This document shows positions 9,450 through 17,560 of a DNA stretch of 64,000 bases, one piece after another. Position numbers and translations under genes: made by a program. The notes beneath the pieces were generated by a model that saw only the letters and a list, made by a program, of their open reading frames with translations, was not told where the DNA came from and searched no databases. Each line of letters opens with the position of its first letter. The first letter of the stretch is position 1. Origin of the DNA: an uncultured Dysgonomonas sp. (lineage in GTDB: Bacteria; Bacteroidota; Bacteroidia; Bacteroidales; Dysgonomonadaceae); contig NZ_CAKUOF010000001.1 of assembly GCF_934668725.1 (NCBI RefSeq), positions 186,001-250,000 on the forward strand, read 5' to 3'.

Positions 9450-10283
9450 CTACTGTAATTTAAATAGCACAGGGAGAGTAAAATAAACAGCAACCGGATG
9501 TCCATTTTGCATACCGGGAATCCATTTCGGCATACCTTTAACAACTCTAATAGCTTCTTTATCACAAGATGGATCAAGAGATCTTACAATTTGGATATTT
9601 GAGATACTACCATCTTTACTTACTACAAATTTGAGAACCACACGACCCTGAATTCCATTTTCGGCAGCAATAGTCGGATATTTGATATTTGTTCCTAAAT
9701 ATCTCATCAACTCCACATTTCCACCAGGAAATTGAGGCATAACTTCTACATGTTCATGAACCTTATTAGGTTCTTGTGGTGGTTGATTTATTATTTGCCG
9801 TTGTTCTCGTCTTATTTCTGCAATATCAACACCTTCAGTATTCCCGTTATTTACGGTTTCAATAGATATTTGCACTCTGTTTGAGTTTAATTCCTCCTGA
9901 GATAATAACTCTCTGCTTTCTTCTACCATATCATCAGATGTTATTGCAGGAGGGGTAAATTTTTGAGAGTCTATAATAGGTGGAGGTGGTGGGGTGGTAG
10001 ATGGTTCTACAATAGGCTCTTCCTGCACCGGATCGTCAAGTTTTCCAATAGTGTAAATATCTGTGACATTTTGCACATATTCTTTGGGGGGATTTACTGC
10101 ATTCAGAAATGAGGGTAGTCCTGCAACTACTCCTACAAAAATTAATACAACCAAAAATGCCAGAATATGTCTTTTTGAAGAACTTTGACGTAAAGCATAC
10201 GCCCCATACGATTTATTTTTACCGGTGAATACTATATCACACCAGTCTGTAGAATTTAGTTGAATGTTACGTGCCATAATCAT
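9450..10283 (-). CDS. TonB-family energy transducer
   Basis: A 277-aa protein with a single membrane anchor near residues 40-60 (AFLVVLIFVGVVAGLPSFL), a proline-rich periplasmic stretch (TTPPPPPIID, about 92-102) and a C-terminal TonB domain with GRVVLKFVVSKDGSISNIQIVRS and the final PVLFKLQ. It would couple proton motive force from ExbB-ExbD to TonB-dependent receptors; two such receptors are in the window. The region before the anchor has SYGAYALRQ, common in Bacteroidetes TonB proteins. ATG at 10277 is an equally good start. No exbBD genes are adjacent, as is usual for the many extra TonB paralogues in this phylum. Confidence 0.88.
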   Translation of the reverse strand: MIMARNIQLNSTDWCDIVFTGKNKSYGAYALRQSSSKRHILAFLVVLIFVGVVAGLPSFLNAVNPPKEYVQNVTDIYTIGKLDDPVQEEPIVEPSTTPPPPPIIDSQKFTPPAITSDDMVEESRELLSQEELNSNRVQISIETVNNGNTEGVDIAEIRREQRQIINQPPQEPNKVHEHVEVMPQFPGGNVELMRYLGTNIKYPTIAAENGIQGRVVLKFVVSKDGSISNIQIVRSLDPSCDKEAIRVVKGMPKWIPGMQNGHPVAVYFTLPVLFKLQ

Positions 10284-10411
10284 ATAATTTAAATGGTTAT
10301 TACTACATATTCATTCCCTCTTTGCTTAATAGATAGAATTGTTTTATTAATTCCATAATTAGCTGACAAAAAAATTGTACTTCTTTTATTTCACTAGAAT
10401 TCTGATAAAAT

Positions 10412-10450
10412 AAAAAAAGCCTGTTTACTATTTGTAAACAGGCTTTTTTA
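10412..10450 (-). terminator. Terminator after korB
   Basis: A perfect 16-bp stem (10413-10428 with 10434-10449) with flanking A/T runs, located 3' of the minus-strand korB stop at 10468. Confidence 0.85.
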
Positions 10451-10467
10451 TGACAATAATGAATCGC

Positions 10468-11499
10468 TTATTTCACTTCCCAGACTTCGCCACTCATGAG
10501 AAAATCGTTTAATGTCTTATTCTTAGCGGTAGTTTGAACATCTTTAATCATTTTTTCGACCTCTTGGTCATAGCACAATCCTTCAACATCGCGAATAACA
10601 CCGATCGCCATTGGAAATCCATTTTCTGGAGCCATCAATCCCAATTTCAAGTGTAAAATATTATCTTGTGTAGAAGCATCATGTACCAAAATATCCTCAA
10701 TAGTATAGCCTTCTTGACCTATAGTTACTACTTTCAGATTAAAACCATCCAGTACCAAACCTTTATCCATATTCGTTCCAAAGATCATTTTTTCCCCATG
10801 CTTCAATAAGATTGTACGGTCATCTCTATAAGCTTTATCTACAATCTCTTTGTGTATATTGTCATTGAAAATCACACAATTTTGAAGTATTTCCACAACA
10901 GAAGTTCCTTTGTGTTTTTCAGCCTGCACAAATACATCTGTAGTGTTTTTCAGATCAACGTCAATACAACGGGCAAAAAATGTACCTCTGGCACCTAAAG
11001 TCAATTCAATAGGATGAAAAGGATCTTCTACCGTTCCATAGGGAGATGATTTTGATACAAAGCCTCTATCGGAAGTTGGAGAGTACTGACCTTTTGTCAA
11101 CCCATAAATCTTATTATTAAGAAGTAAAATATTTATATCAACATTCCTTCGTATGGTATGAATAAAGTGATTTCCTCCAATTGCCAGGCTATCTCCGTCA
11201 CCGGTTGTTAACCATACCGACAGTTCGGGTTTTGCCACTTTCACACCTGTAGCAACAGCTGCACCACGTCCATGAATAGTATGAAAACCATATGTATTCA
11301 TATAGTAAGGTAAACGGGAAGAACATCCAATACCTGAAATTGCAGCAACATTATGGGGTTCTATTTGTAATAATACCATTGCTTTATGCAGGCAGGTAAG
11401 GATGGCATGATCTCCACATCCGGGACACCACCGAACATACTGATCGCTTTTATAACTTCGGGTGTCGTGAGCAATAGGATTAGTTATTGTAGTATCCAT
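10468..11499 (-). CDS. korB: 2-oxoacid:ferredoxin oxidoreductase beta subunit (KorB-like)
   Basis: A thiamine-diphosphate-binding subunit of about 343 aa. It begins with YVRWCPGCGDHAIL, carries the TPP/Mg motif in TGDGDSLAIGGNHFIH...NNKIYGLTKGQYSPTS, and ends with a C-terminal extension typical of 2-oxoglutarate-type beta subunits. I place the start at ATG 11499, 4 bp after the korA stop; a longer frame to 11535 would overlap korA by 32 bp. With KorA it would oxidatively decarboxylate 2-oxoglutarate (or a related 2-oxoacid) to the acyl-CoA, reducing ferredoxin. Exact substrate is inferred from similarity. Confidence 0.9.
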   Translation of the reverse strand: MDTTITNPIAHDTRSYKSDQYVRWCPGCGDHAILTCLHKAMVLLQIEPHNVAAISGIGCSSRLPYYMNTYGFHTIHGRGAAVATGVKVAKPELSVWLTTGDGDSLAIGGNHFIHTIRRNVDINILLLNNKIYGLTKGQYSPTSDRGFVSKSSPYGTVEDPFHPIELTLGARGTFFARCIDVDLKNTTDVFVQAEKHKGTSVVEILQNCVIFNDNIHKEIVDKAYRDDRTILLKHGEKMIFGTNMDKGLVLDGFNLKVVTIGQEGYTIEDILVHDASTQDNILHLKLGLMAPENGFPMAIGVIRDVEGLCYDQEVEKMIKDVQTTAKNKTLNDFLMSGEVWEVK

Positions 11500-11503
11500 T
11501 TCT

Positions 11504-13351
11504 TTATTTATTAATCTCTTGTGTGAAAAATTCAATCAAATCAGAAACAATAAAAGGTTGACCATTAACCTTGTTATATTTAACGATTGGCAGATTATTG
11601 AAATGCTCAATTAAGTATCCGGCAAACTGTCCATTATTCTGTTCTGCAACAATTATTTTCCTATACTTTCTAAGTATGCTTTCTGTATTTTTAGGTAACG
11701 GATTAATAAAGTTAAAGTGTGCTAGTGCTACTTTATTATTTCCTTTATTCATATCTTCTACAGCCTCTCTAAGATGCCCATATGTACCTCCCCAACCAAC
11801 AATCAAAGTTTCAGATTCACCAACACCTAATACTTCTAAATCTGGGATGAAGTCTGCTATTTTTTCTATCTTAGCTTTTCGGGTATCTACCATTTTCTGA
11901 TGATTATCAGGATCGGTTGAGATTGCTCCTGTAAGATAATCTCTTTCTAATCCTCCGATACGGTGAGTATATCCTTCGGTGCCTGCCGGAGCCCAATAAC
12001 GAGCAAAAGTATCCTCATTTCGAGCTGCAACACTCCATTCATCCCCTGTATATAAACTAATATCATTAGGAATTATCGATGGGTATTTATCCAAATCTGG
12101 AATTTTCCATGAAGAAGAACCATTGGCAATATAACTGTCTGTCAATAAAATAACAGGAGTGATATGCTCTAATGCTATTTTTGAAGCCCAGTATGCTGTA
12201 TCAAAACAATTTGTGGGGCTACTTCCTGCTATCACTACAATCGGACTTTCTCCATTGCGACCATATAAAGCTTGTCTTAAATCGGTTTGCTCTGTCTTTG
12301 TAGGTAATCCGGTTGAAGGTCCACCACGTTGTACATCAACAATAACCAATGGCAACTCTGCCATCACCGCTAAACCGATAGCCTCTCCTTTTAAAGCAAG
12401 TCCAGGTCCCGAAGTAGAAGTTACAGCCAAGTTTCCGGCAAAACTAGCACCAATGGCTATACATATTCCGGCAATCTCATCTTCAGCCTGTACTACTTTT
12501 ACCCCTAAATCTTTTCTCTTCACTAATTCATGTAAAATATCGGTAGCGGGAGTTATAGGATATGACCCCAGAAATAGTGATAAATTAGCTTTTTCAGCAG
12601 CAGCGATCAATCCGAAAGCTGTAGCCGAATTACCATTCACATCCATGTAATATCCTTTTTCCATCTCCAAAGTATCTACTCTGTATGAAGAAACAGTTAA
12701 GCTTGTATTGTGTCCATAATTATAACCGTTTGCTAAAACAGTTAAATTTGCATCTGCTAAAGCCGGTTTTTTTGAGAATTTTGCAGATAACATCTGATTT
12801 ACAACATCTATAGGTCTGTTGAATAGCCAACAAACAACACCCAAGGCAAACATATTTTTGCACCTGAGTTTACTTTTCATATCCAGATCAAAAGCAGTTA
12901 AACTATCTTTTGTTAAAGTTGTAATGGGTATAGCAATTACTTGCTGTGAGGTAAGACCTAATTCAATAAAAGGTTCCTCTGTTTTAAAAAGAGCCTTATC
13001 GAGATCTCTTTTCTGAAAAGAATCTGTATCAATAAGTATTATCGAATTTTTCTTTAAATGGTTTGCATTTACTTTTAATGCAGCCGGATTCATAGCTACT
13101 AAAACATCGGCTTTATCACCCGAATTATAAACCTGTGTGCCAATATGTAATTGAAATCCTGAAACTCCACTTAATGTTCCTTGGGGGGCTCTGATTTCGG
13201 CAGGAAAATCGGGAAATGTTGATATCTGATTTCCTAAAATTGCAGATAAATTTGAGAATAAAGTACCTGACAATTGCATTCCATCTCCGGAGTCTCCAGA
13301 GAAACGGATTACAATATCCTGTACATCCTGAACTAGTGTCTTTTCCAACAT
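11504..13351 (-). CDS. korA: 2-oxoacid:ferredoxin oxidoreductase alpha subunit, gamma-alpha fusion (KorA-like)
   Basis: A 615-aa protein. Residues about 10-190 are the gamma domain (FSGDSGDGMQLSGTLFS), fused to the alpha pyrimidine-binding domain (LGSYPITPATDILHEL, then VQAEDEIAGICIAIGAS and TSTSGPGLALKGEAIGLA). The segment RGGPSTGLPTKTEQTDLRQALYG is diagnostic of the 2-oxoglutarate/2-oxoacid type. No separate ferredoxin-like delta subunit is in the cluster, so this is the two-subunit form. It is first in a two-gene operon with korB. In anaerobic Bacteroidetes this enzyme links central carbon flow and reduced ferredoxin. Confidence 0.92.
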   Translation of the reverse strand: MLEKTLVQDVQDIVIRFSGDSGDGMQLSGTLFSNLSAILGNQISTFPDFPAEIRAPQGTLSGVSGFQLHIGTQVYNSGDKADVLVAMNPAALKVNANHLKKNSIILIDTDSFQKRDLDKALFKTEEPFIELGLTSQQVIAIPITTLTKDSLTAFDLDMKSKLRCKNMFALGVVCWLFNRPIDVVNQMLSAKFSKKPALADANLTVLANGYNYGHNTSLTVSSYRVDTLEMEKGYYMDVNGNSATAFGLIAAAEKANLSLFLGSYPITPATDILHELVKRKDLGVKVVQAEDEIAGICIAIGASFAGNLAVTSTSGPGLALKGEAIGLAVMAELPLVIVDVQRGGPSTGLPTKTEQTDLRQALYGRNGESPIVVIAGSSPTNCFDTAYWASKIALEHITPVILLTDSYIANGSSSWKIPDLDKYPSIIPNDISLYTGDEWSVAARNEDTFARYWAPAGTEGYTHRIGGLERDYLTGAISTDPDNHQKMVDTRKAKIEKIADFIPDLEVLGVGESETLIVGWGGTYGHLREAVEDMNKGNNKVALAHFNFINPLPKNTESILRKYRKIIVAEQNNGQFAGYLIEHFNNLPIVKYNKVNGQPFIVSDLIEFFTQEINK

Positions 13352-13588
13352 GGTTTTTTAGTTTTATTTCTTATCACAAAGGAATAAAAGAGTGGTCGAA
13401 TAAACAAGGAATAATAAGAAATTAAAAACTTTTATACTCACTATTATGTTTTTAAATACATAATAACAAAAAATAAATCCCGATTTGTAAAAAAAGTTGT
13501 TACTTTGCTCAGGCTTGTTAAATCGAACAAGAAAGATATATTTGAAAGAAACTAACTATTAAACAATAGATTAACACATATAAATTAA

Positions 13589-15355
13589 ATGAAAAAAAGA
13601 CTTGGATATCTTGTTTTTTCAACATTTCTCTTGACCGGATCGTCATTATATGCTCAAGAGAATACGAGTAATGAAAAACGCTACTTTGAAATCAATAAAA
13701 ATATTGAGGTTTTCAATTCGGTAGTGAAAGAACTTGATATGTTTTATGTAGATACAATCGATGTAAAAAAAACTATAGAATCTGGTATAGTGAATATGTT
13801 GGCAGGATTAGATCCTTACACCAACTATATGACAGAGGAAGAAGTAAGTGACTTTACCGTGTTAACCACCGGAGAGTATGCCGGAGTAGGAGCAGTGATT
13901 TCGTACCGGAATATTGACGGGCGTGATGTTGTTTATATTTTAGAGCCTTACGAAGGTATGCCTGCTGCTAAAAGTGGACTAAAAGTAGGAGATATTATAC
14001 TTGCTATCAATGGAGAGGATATGACCACTGCTGAAAAAATTCCGGGAGAACCATTTGGAAAGACTTTATCTAATAAAGTAACAAATAAACTGAAGGGGCA
14101 AGCCGGTACAGAAATCACCGTAAAAGTTGAACGCCCGGGAGCAAAAAAGCCGATTGATGTAAAAATTGTACGTCAAAATATTCAAATTACATCTGTTCCT
14201 TACTATGGCATCTTGAAAGATAATGTAGGTTATATTGTTTTAACCGGATTTACAGACAAGTGTGCACAAGATGTGAAAAATGCTTTTTTTGATCTTAAAA
14301 AACAAGGAATGACATCCCTTATATTAGACCTACGCGGAAATGGCGGAGGTATTATGGAGGAGGCTATTCAATTAATAAATTTCTTTGTACCCAAAGGACA
14401 AGTGGTATTAAGCACAAAAGGAAAAATGAAACAATGGGACAGAACTTACCGTACGACTTTAGATCCTATTGATACAGACATTCCAATTGTTGTACTGGTA
14501 GATAAGGGATCTGCTTCTGCTTCTGAAATTGTATCGGGTGCACTACAAGACCTTGATAGAGCTGCCATTATGGGACAACGTACTTACGGAAAAGGTTTAG
14601 TACAAGCTCCAAGGGAATTACCCTATGGAGGAAGCTTGAAAGTGACTACTTCTAAATATTATATTCCAAGCGGTCGCTGTATTCAAGCCATAGATTATAC
14701 ACATCGCAACGAAGACGGAAGTGTAGGACGTATACCTGATAGTTTGACCACTGTTTTCAAAACGGCAATAGGTCGTGAAGTAAGAGATGGTGGAGGAGTA
14801 ACACCAGATATCAAACTGGAAGAAATAAAAATACCCAGCATCACTTATTATCTCCTTAATCAATATTTGGTGAATGATTGGGTTACTGATTGGGCTATTA
14901 AAAATCCCAAGATTGCACCAATTGACCAATTTAGTATTTCTGATGCAGACTACGAAAGTTTTAAAGCACTAGTAAAGTCTAAAAAAGATTTTAAATACGA
15001 CCAACTTAGCGAAAAACGTTTAAAAACGCTGAAAGATGTTATGGATTTTGAAGGATATTCAAAAACTGCCAGCGAAGAGTATAAAGCATTAGAAGCGAAA
15101 CTGGTTCCAAATTTGGATCGTGATTTAGATAACTTTAAAGATGACATAAAAAAGCTCTTGAATATGGAAATAGCTAAACGCTACTATTTCCAAAAAGGCG
15201 AGAGAATTGAATCTTTGAAAACCGACAAAGATGTTGAGCAGGCTATCGAATTGTTGAACAATAAAGAGCAATATAAGGAAATATTTACTCCCGGCAGGAA
15301 AATTATAGATCTTGCCAGTAAAACAGGTTCAGAAGAAGAAGCCGAAAATATATAA
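13589..15355 (+). CDS. S41 family C-terminal processing protease (CtpA/Prc-like)
   Basis: A 588-aa exported serine protease. A signal peptide covers about residues 1-22 (LVFSTFLLTGSSLYAQ). An N-terminal helical region is followed by a PDZ domain around 90-185 (EGMPAAKSGLKVGDIILAIN) and the S41 catalytic domain. The Ser-Lys dyad is visible: S310 in GSASASEIVSGALQD and K335 in RTYGKGLVQ, with the 25-residue spacing found in D1-type C-terminal proteases. A long helical C-terminal extension follows. Such proteases trim C-termini of envelope proteins. It is monocistronic, with a clear terminator. Confidence 0.93.
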   Translation: MKKRLGYLVFSTFLLTGSSLYAQENTSNEKRYFEINKNIEVFNSVVKELDMFYVDTIDVKKTIESGIVNMLAGLDPYTNYMTEEEVSDFTVLTTGEYAGVGAVISYRNIDGRDVVYILEPYEGMPAAKSGLKVGDIILAINGEDMTTAEKIPGEPFGKTLSNKVTNKLKGQAGTEITVKVERPGAKKPIDVKIVRQNIQITSVPYYGILKDNVGYIVLTGFTDKCAQDVKNAFFDLKKQGMTSLILDLRGNGGGIMEEAIQLINFFVPKGQVVLSTKGKMKQWDRTYRTTLDPIDTDIPIVVLVDKGSASASEIVSGALQDLDRAAIMGQRTYGKGLVQAPRELPYGGSLKVTTSKYYIPSGRCIQAIDYTHRNEDGSVGRIPDSLTTVFKTAIGREVRDGGGVTPDIKLEEIKIPSITYYLLNQYLVNDWVTDWAIKNPKIAPIDQFSISDADYESFKALVKSKKDFKYDQLSEKRLKTLKDVMDFEGYSKTASEEYKALEAKLVPNLDRDLDNFKDDIKKLLNMEIAKRYYFQKGERIESLKTDKDVEQAIELLNNKEQYKEIFTPGRKIIDLASKTGSEEEAENI

Positions 15356-15385
15356 TCAGACAAAAGCTTTATTGCAAAAACACAT

Positions 15386-15425
15386 AAAAAAGTATCTCTC
15401 TTCATTAGTGAGATACTTTTTTTAT
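15386..15425 (+). terminator. Terminator after the S41 protease gene
   Basis: Stem AAAAAAGTATCTC with GAGATACTTTTTT (core 15392-15398 with 15410-15416), 11-nt loop and a long T-run. Confidence 0.88.
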
Positions 15426-15598
15426 TACCTTTGTAAAACTAAAGAACTACTTTAAGGTCACAAACCTTTTTATGACTTTCACGATGATAACCTGAAAATG
15501 TTATTATTAGATAGAGAAATAAATACTTAATGTTACTTATTTAGAAGAACTTTCATTTATATACTTTTCTTATTCTCATTTATATAGATTATTTATAC

Positions 15599-16195
15599 AT
15601 GGATTATAACACGCAATTAAAAAAGCTTGCTCTTCCTGAGTATGGAAGAAATATCCAAAACATGGTCGATTTTTGCCTGACTATTGATGATCGTAACGAA
15701 CGCAGAAGATGTGCCAATACAATTATTAATATCATGGGGAACATGTTTCCGCATTTACGTGATGTGAATGACTTCAAACATATACTTTGGGATCATTTAG
15801 CTATCATGGCTAACTTTGAACTTGATATCGATTATCCCTATCAAATCATAAAGAAAGAAGATTTATTTTCTAAACCGGGCAAGGTAGAGTATAGCCGTCC
15901 TACAATGTTTTTTAAACATTACGGAAAGACTCTGGAAAAATTAATTACTCTTGCTGCCGAATATCCGGAAGGTAAAGAAAAAGAACAATTAGTGTGGTTA
16001 GTTTTAAACCACATGAAAAAGACTTACATTCAATGGAATAAAGAAGTGGATGATGCTAAACTATTCCAAGATTTATACGATCTGTCGAACCACAAAATAG
16101 ACAAACGAAACTCTGATATAAAGTTATCTGATATGAAAGATTTAAATCAGAGAAAACAACAGCGCAATAACGGATCACAGCAAAAAAAGAAATAA
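15599..16195 (+). CDS. DUF4290 domain protein
   Basis: A 198-aa soluble protein of the Bacteroidetes-specific DUF4290 family. It is recognised by the N-terminal DYNTQLKKLALPEYGRNIQ, the middle MFPHLRDVNDFKHILWDHLA and its length. The C-terminal tail is low-complexity and basic (Gln/Lys-rich) and may bind nucleic acid; that is inference. No enzymatic motif is visible. It ends 3 bp before rimM, so the two are almost certainly co-transcribed, hinting at a link to ribosome maturation or growth. About 240 bp upstream hold only the preceding terminator and no recognised gene. Confidence 0.85.
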   Translation: MDYNTQLKKLALPEYGRNIQNMVDFCLTIDDRNERRRCANTIINIMGNMFPHLRDVNDFKHILWDHLAIMANFELDIDYPYQIIKKEDLFSKPGKVEYSRPTMFFKHYGKTLEKLITLAAEYPEGKEKEQLVWLVLNHMKKTYIQWNKEVDDAKLFQDLYDLSNHKIDKRNSDIKLSDMKDLNQRKQQRNNGSQQKKK

Positions 16196-16198
16196 TGT

Positions 16199-16720
16199 AT
16201 GATTCGTGAAGACGAAGTCCTTAAAATCGGAAAATTTATTAAACCTCATGGTATAAAAGGTGAAATAACTTTCGCTTTTGATAATGATATATTCGATAGA
16301 GTTGATTGTCCTTATTTAATCTGCTCTATTGATAATATCTTCGTACCTTTCTTTATCAAATCATACAGATTTAAAGGCAACGACACAGCTTTGGTACTTT
16401 TAGAAGATGTAGAATCTGAGATTCAGGCTAAACGTTTCAATGGATTAAGTGTCTATTTTCCCCGTAAATATTTTGATAATAATGACGAGGTTGAATTAAC
16501 CTTAAGTTACTTTATTGATTTTATTGTAATTGATAAGCAATTAGGAGAAATAGGAATCATTAAAGATATTGATGAATCTACAATCAATACTCTATTTTTA
16601 CTTAAAAAGAAAGGAAGTGATGACGATATTATTATTCCAGCATCCGATGATTTTATAACTGACATTGATTCTGAGAACAAAATATTGTATGTAGAACTAC
16701 CTGTAGGGCTATTAGATTAA
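16199..16720 (+). CDS. rimM: Ribosome maturation factor RimM
   Basis: A 173-aa protein that assists late maturation of the 30S head by binding ribosomal protein S19. The N-terminal beta-barrel motif IGKFIKPHGIKGEI is clear, the middle has the KSYRFKGNDTALVLLEDV region, and the C-terminal PRC-barrel has IGIIKDIDESTINTLFLL and a final PVGLLD. Length fits the family. The start ATG follows the DUF4290 stop with 3 bp between. No plus-strand terminator is evident after it; the hairpin at 16759-16783 has its T-run on the minus strand. Confidence 0.92.
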   Translation: MIREDEVLKIGKFIKPHGIKGEITFAFDNDIFDRVDCPYLICSIDNIFVPFFIKSYRFKGNDTALVLLEDVESEIQAKRFNGLSVYFPRKYFDNNDEVELTLSYFIDFIVIDKQLGEIGIIKDIDESTINTLFLLKKKGSDDDIIIPASDDFITDIDSENKILYVELPVGLLD

Positions 16721-16752
16721 TAAATCAAGTTAGAACTACAAGCGTAGGTGCA

Positions 16753-16783
16753 TAAAAAAAGAGGAAAGACCTAACTTCCTCTT
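16753..16783 (-). terminator. Terminator of the candidate small RNA
   Basis: AAGAGGAA (16759-16766) pairs with TTCCTCTT (16776-16783). The run of A on the plus strand (16754-16760) becomes a U-run on the minus-strand transcript, so it terminates leftward transcription. Confidence 0.78.
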
Positions 16784-16935
16784 ACCAAACCTTAAAACTA
16801 ATTTAAACTAAGTCTCTATAAAATAAGAGACTAAAAATACTACTAATAACCTAAACCTAATAATTGGATTACACCAATCTTAATAACCAATTTTCAACCT
16901 TTTTACCTAGCTTTACACTAAATACCTTAACTTTA
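16753..16935 (-). ncRNA. Candidate small non-coding RNA
   Basis: A minus-strand unit with a full promoter (16941-16972) and an intrinsic terminator (16753-16783), giving a transcript of about 180 nt; the exact 5' end is estimated. It contains no ATG before the terminator, so it is not coding. Predicted internal hairpins are AGTCTCT with AGAGACT (RNA sense) and AATTGG with CCAATT. The RNA is very poor in C until the terminator stem. It lies in the 383-bp gap between rimM and the thioesterase gene. I do not recognise a known family; 6S RNA was considered but no long closing stem is seen. Confidence 0.7.
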
Positions 16936-16940
16936 TACTA

Positions 16941-16972
16941 CAAAGATATATCATATATTTATAATTACCAAA
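16941..16972 (-). promoter_or_regulatory. Full Bacteroidetes promoter of the small RNA
   Basis: On the minus strand TTTG (plus 16969-16972) is followed by exactly 20 bp and TATCTTTG (plus 16941-16948), a full match to the -33/-7 consensus. No protein gene starts downstream of it. Confidence 0.75.
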
Positions 16973-17040
16973 TTTCGCATGCTATAAAACATGTTTTTAC
17001 TATTGTTTTTTTCAATAGTAGCATAAATACAATTTATATT

Positions 17041-17077
17041 CAAAAAAAATAGAGATGAGAGTAAGTTCTCATCTCTA
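17041..17077 (-). terminator. Terminator of the thioesterase gene
   Basis: Stem of 11 bp (17050-17060 with 17067-17077), loop GTAAGT, followed on the minus strand by eight U; 27 bp after the stop of the thioesterase gene. Confidence 0.85.
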
Positions 17078-17103
17078 CTATAATAATATTCTAAAAATCT
17101 ATT

Positions 17104-17502
17104 TTATAGATACTTTTCCAATATCTTATCAAAAAGATCAGGTCGGCCAACCTTTCCATTAATCAAGCATACAACTTCAACCCGGGCTTCGGAACATAAT
17201 ACATTATCTGATAATCTTATTATCTGTTGATTAAAATAATATCTTATGCCTTTCTTCTCCAAATTTATAGTACACAAAAACTCATCAGAACCTACAAGTG
17301 AATTCTTATATTTTATGGTTATACTCGAAACAATGGGATCTATACCCTGATTGTGAACTTCCATAAAACTTACGCCACACGACTCCAAAAACTCATGTCG
17401 TGTGACTTCATAATAATGCTGATAATTAGCATTGTTCACAATACCTTGAGCATCTAACTCATAATCACGAACTTTCATTTTGTATTGAAAAATAGGCTCC
17501 AT
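17104..17502 (-). CDS. Hotdog-fold acyl-CoA thioesterase
   Basis: A 132-aa single hotdog domain of the 4-hydroxybenzoyl-CoA/YbgC thioesterase type. The characteristic start is MKVRDYELDAQGIVNNANYQHYYEVTRHEFLE, with the catalytic-region Asp about residue 17 in ELDAQGIVNNANY. It should hydrolyse an acyl-CoA thioester in the cytoplasm; the physiological substrate cannot be read from sequence. A strong own promoter and terminator mark it as a single-gene unit, independent of the TonB receptor gene upstream. Confidence 0.87.
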   Translation of the reverse strand: MEPIFQYKMKVRDYELDAQGIVNNANYQHYYEVTRHEFLESCGVSFMEVHNQGIDPIVSSITIKYKNSLVGSDEFLCTINLEKKGIRYYFNQQIIRLSDNVLCSEARVEVVCLINGKVGRPDLFDKILEKYL

Positions 17503-17523
17503 CTTTATATATTTATTATACTA

Positions 17524-17554
17524 CAAAAGTATCTTTAAAAATTAGAAAGTCAAA
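17524..17554 (-). promoter_or_regulatory. Promoter of the thioesterase gene
   Basis: Minus-strand TTTG (plus 17551-17554), 19-bp spacer, TACTTTTG (plus 17524-17531). The -7 box ends 22 bp before the ATG at 17502. Confidence 0.72.
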
Positions 17555-17560
17555 TTATTA

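Noticed and set aside
12159..12650. 163-codon plus-strand open frame inside korA
   Set aside because: It is antisense to strongly conserved KorA motifs and has no recognisable protein features.
16759..16783. Hairpin as the rimM terminator on the plus strand
   Set aside because: No T-run follows on the plus strand; the run of A before it makes it a terminator for leftward transcription instead.
16864..17052. 62-codon plus-strand frame downstream of rimM
   Set aside because: Low-complexity Tyr/Ile/Asn translation, no start context, and it lies across the promoter and body of the candidate small RNA.
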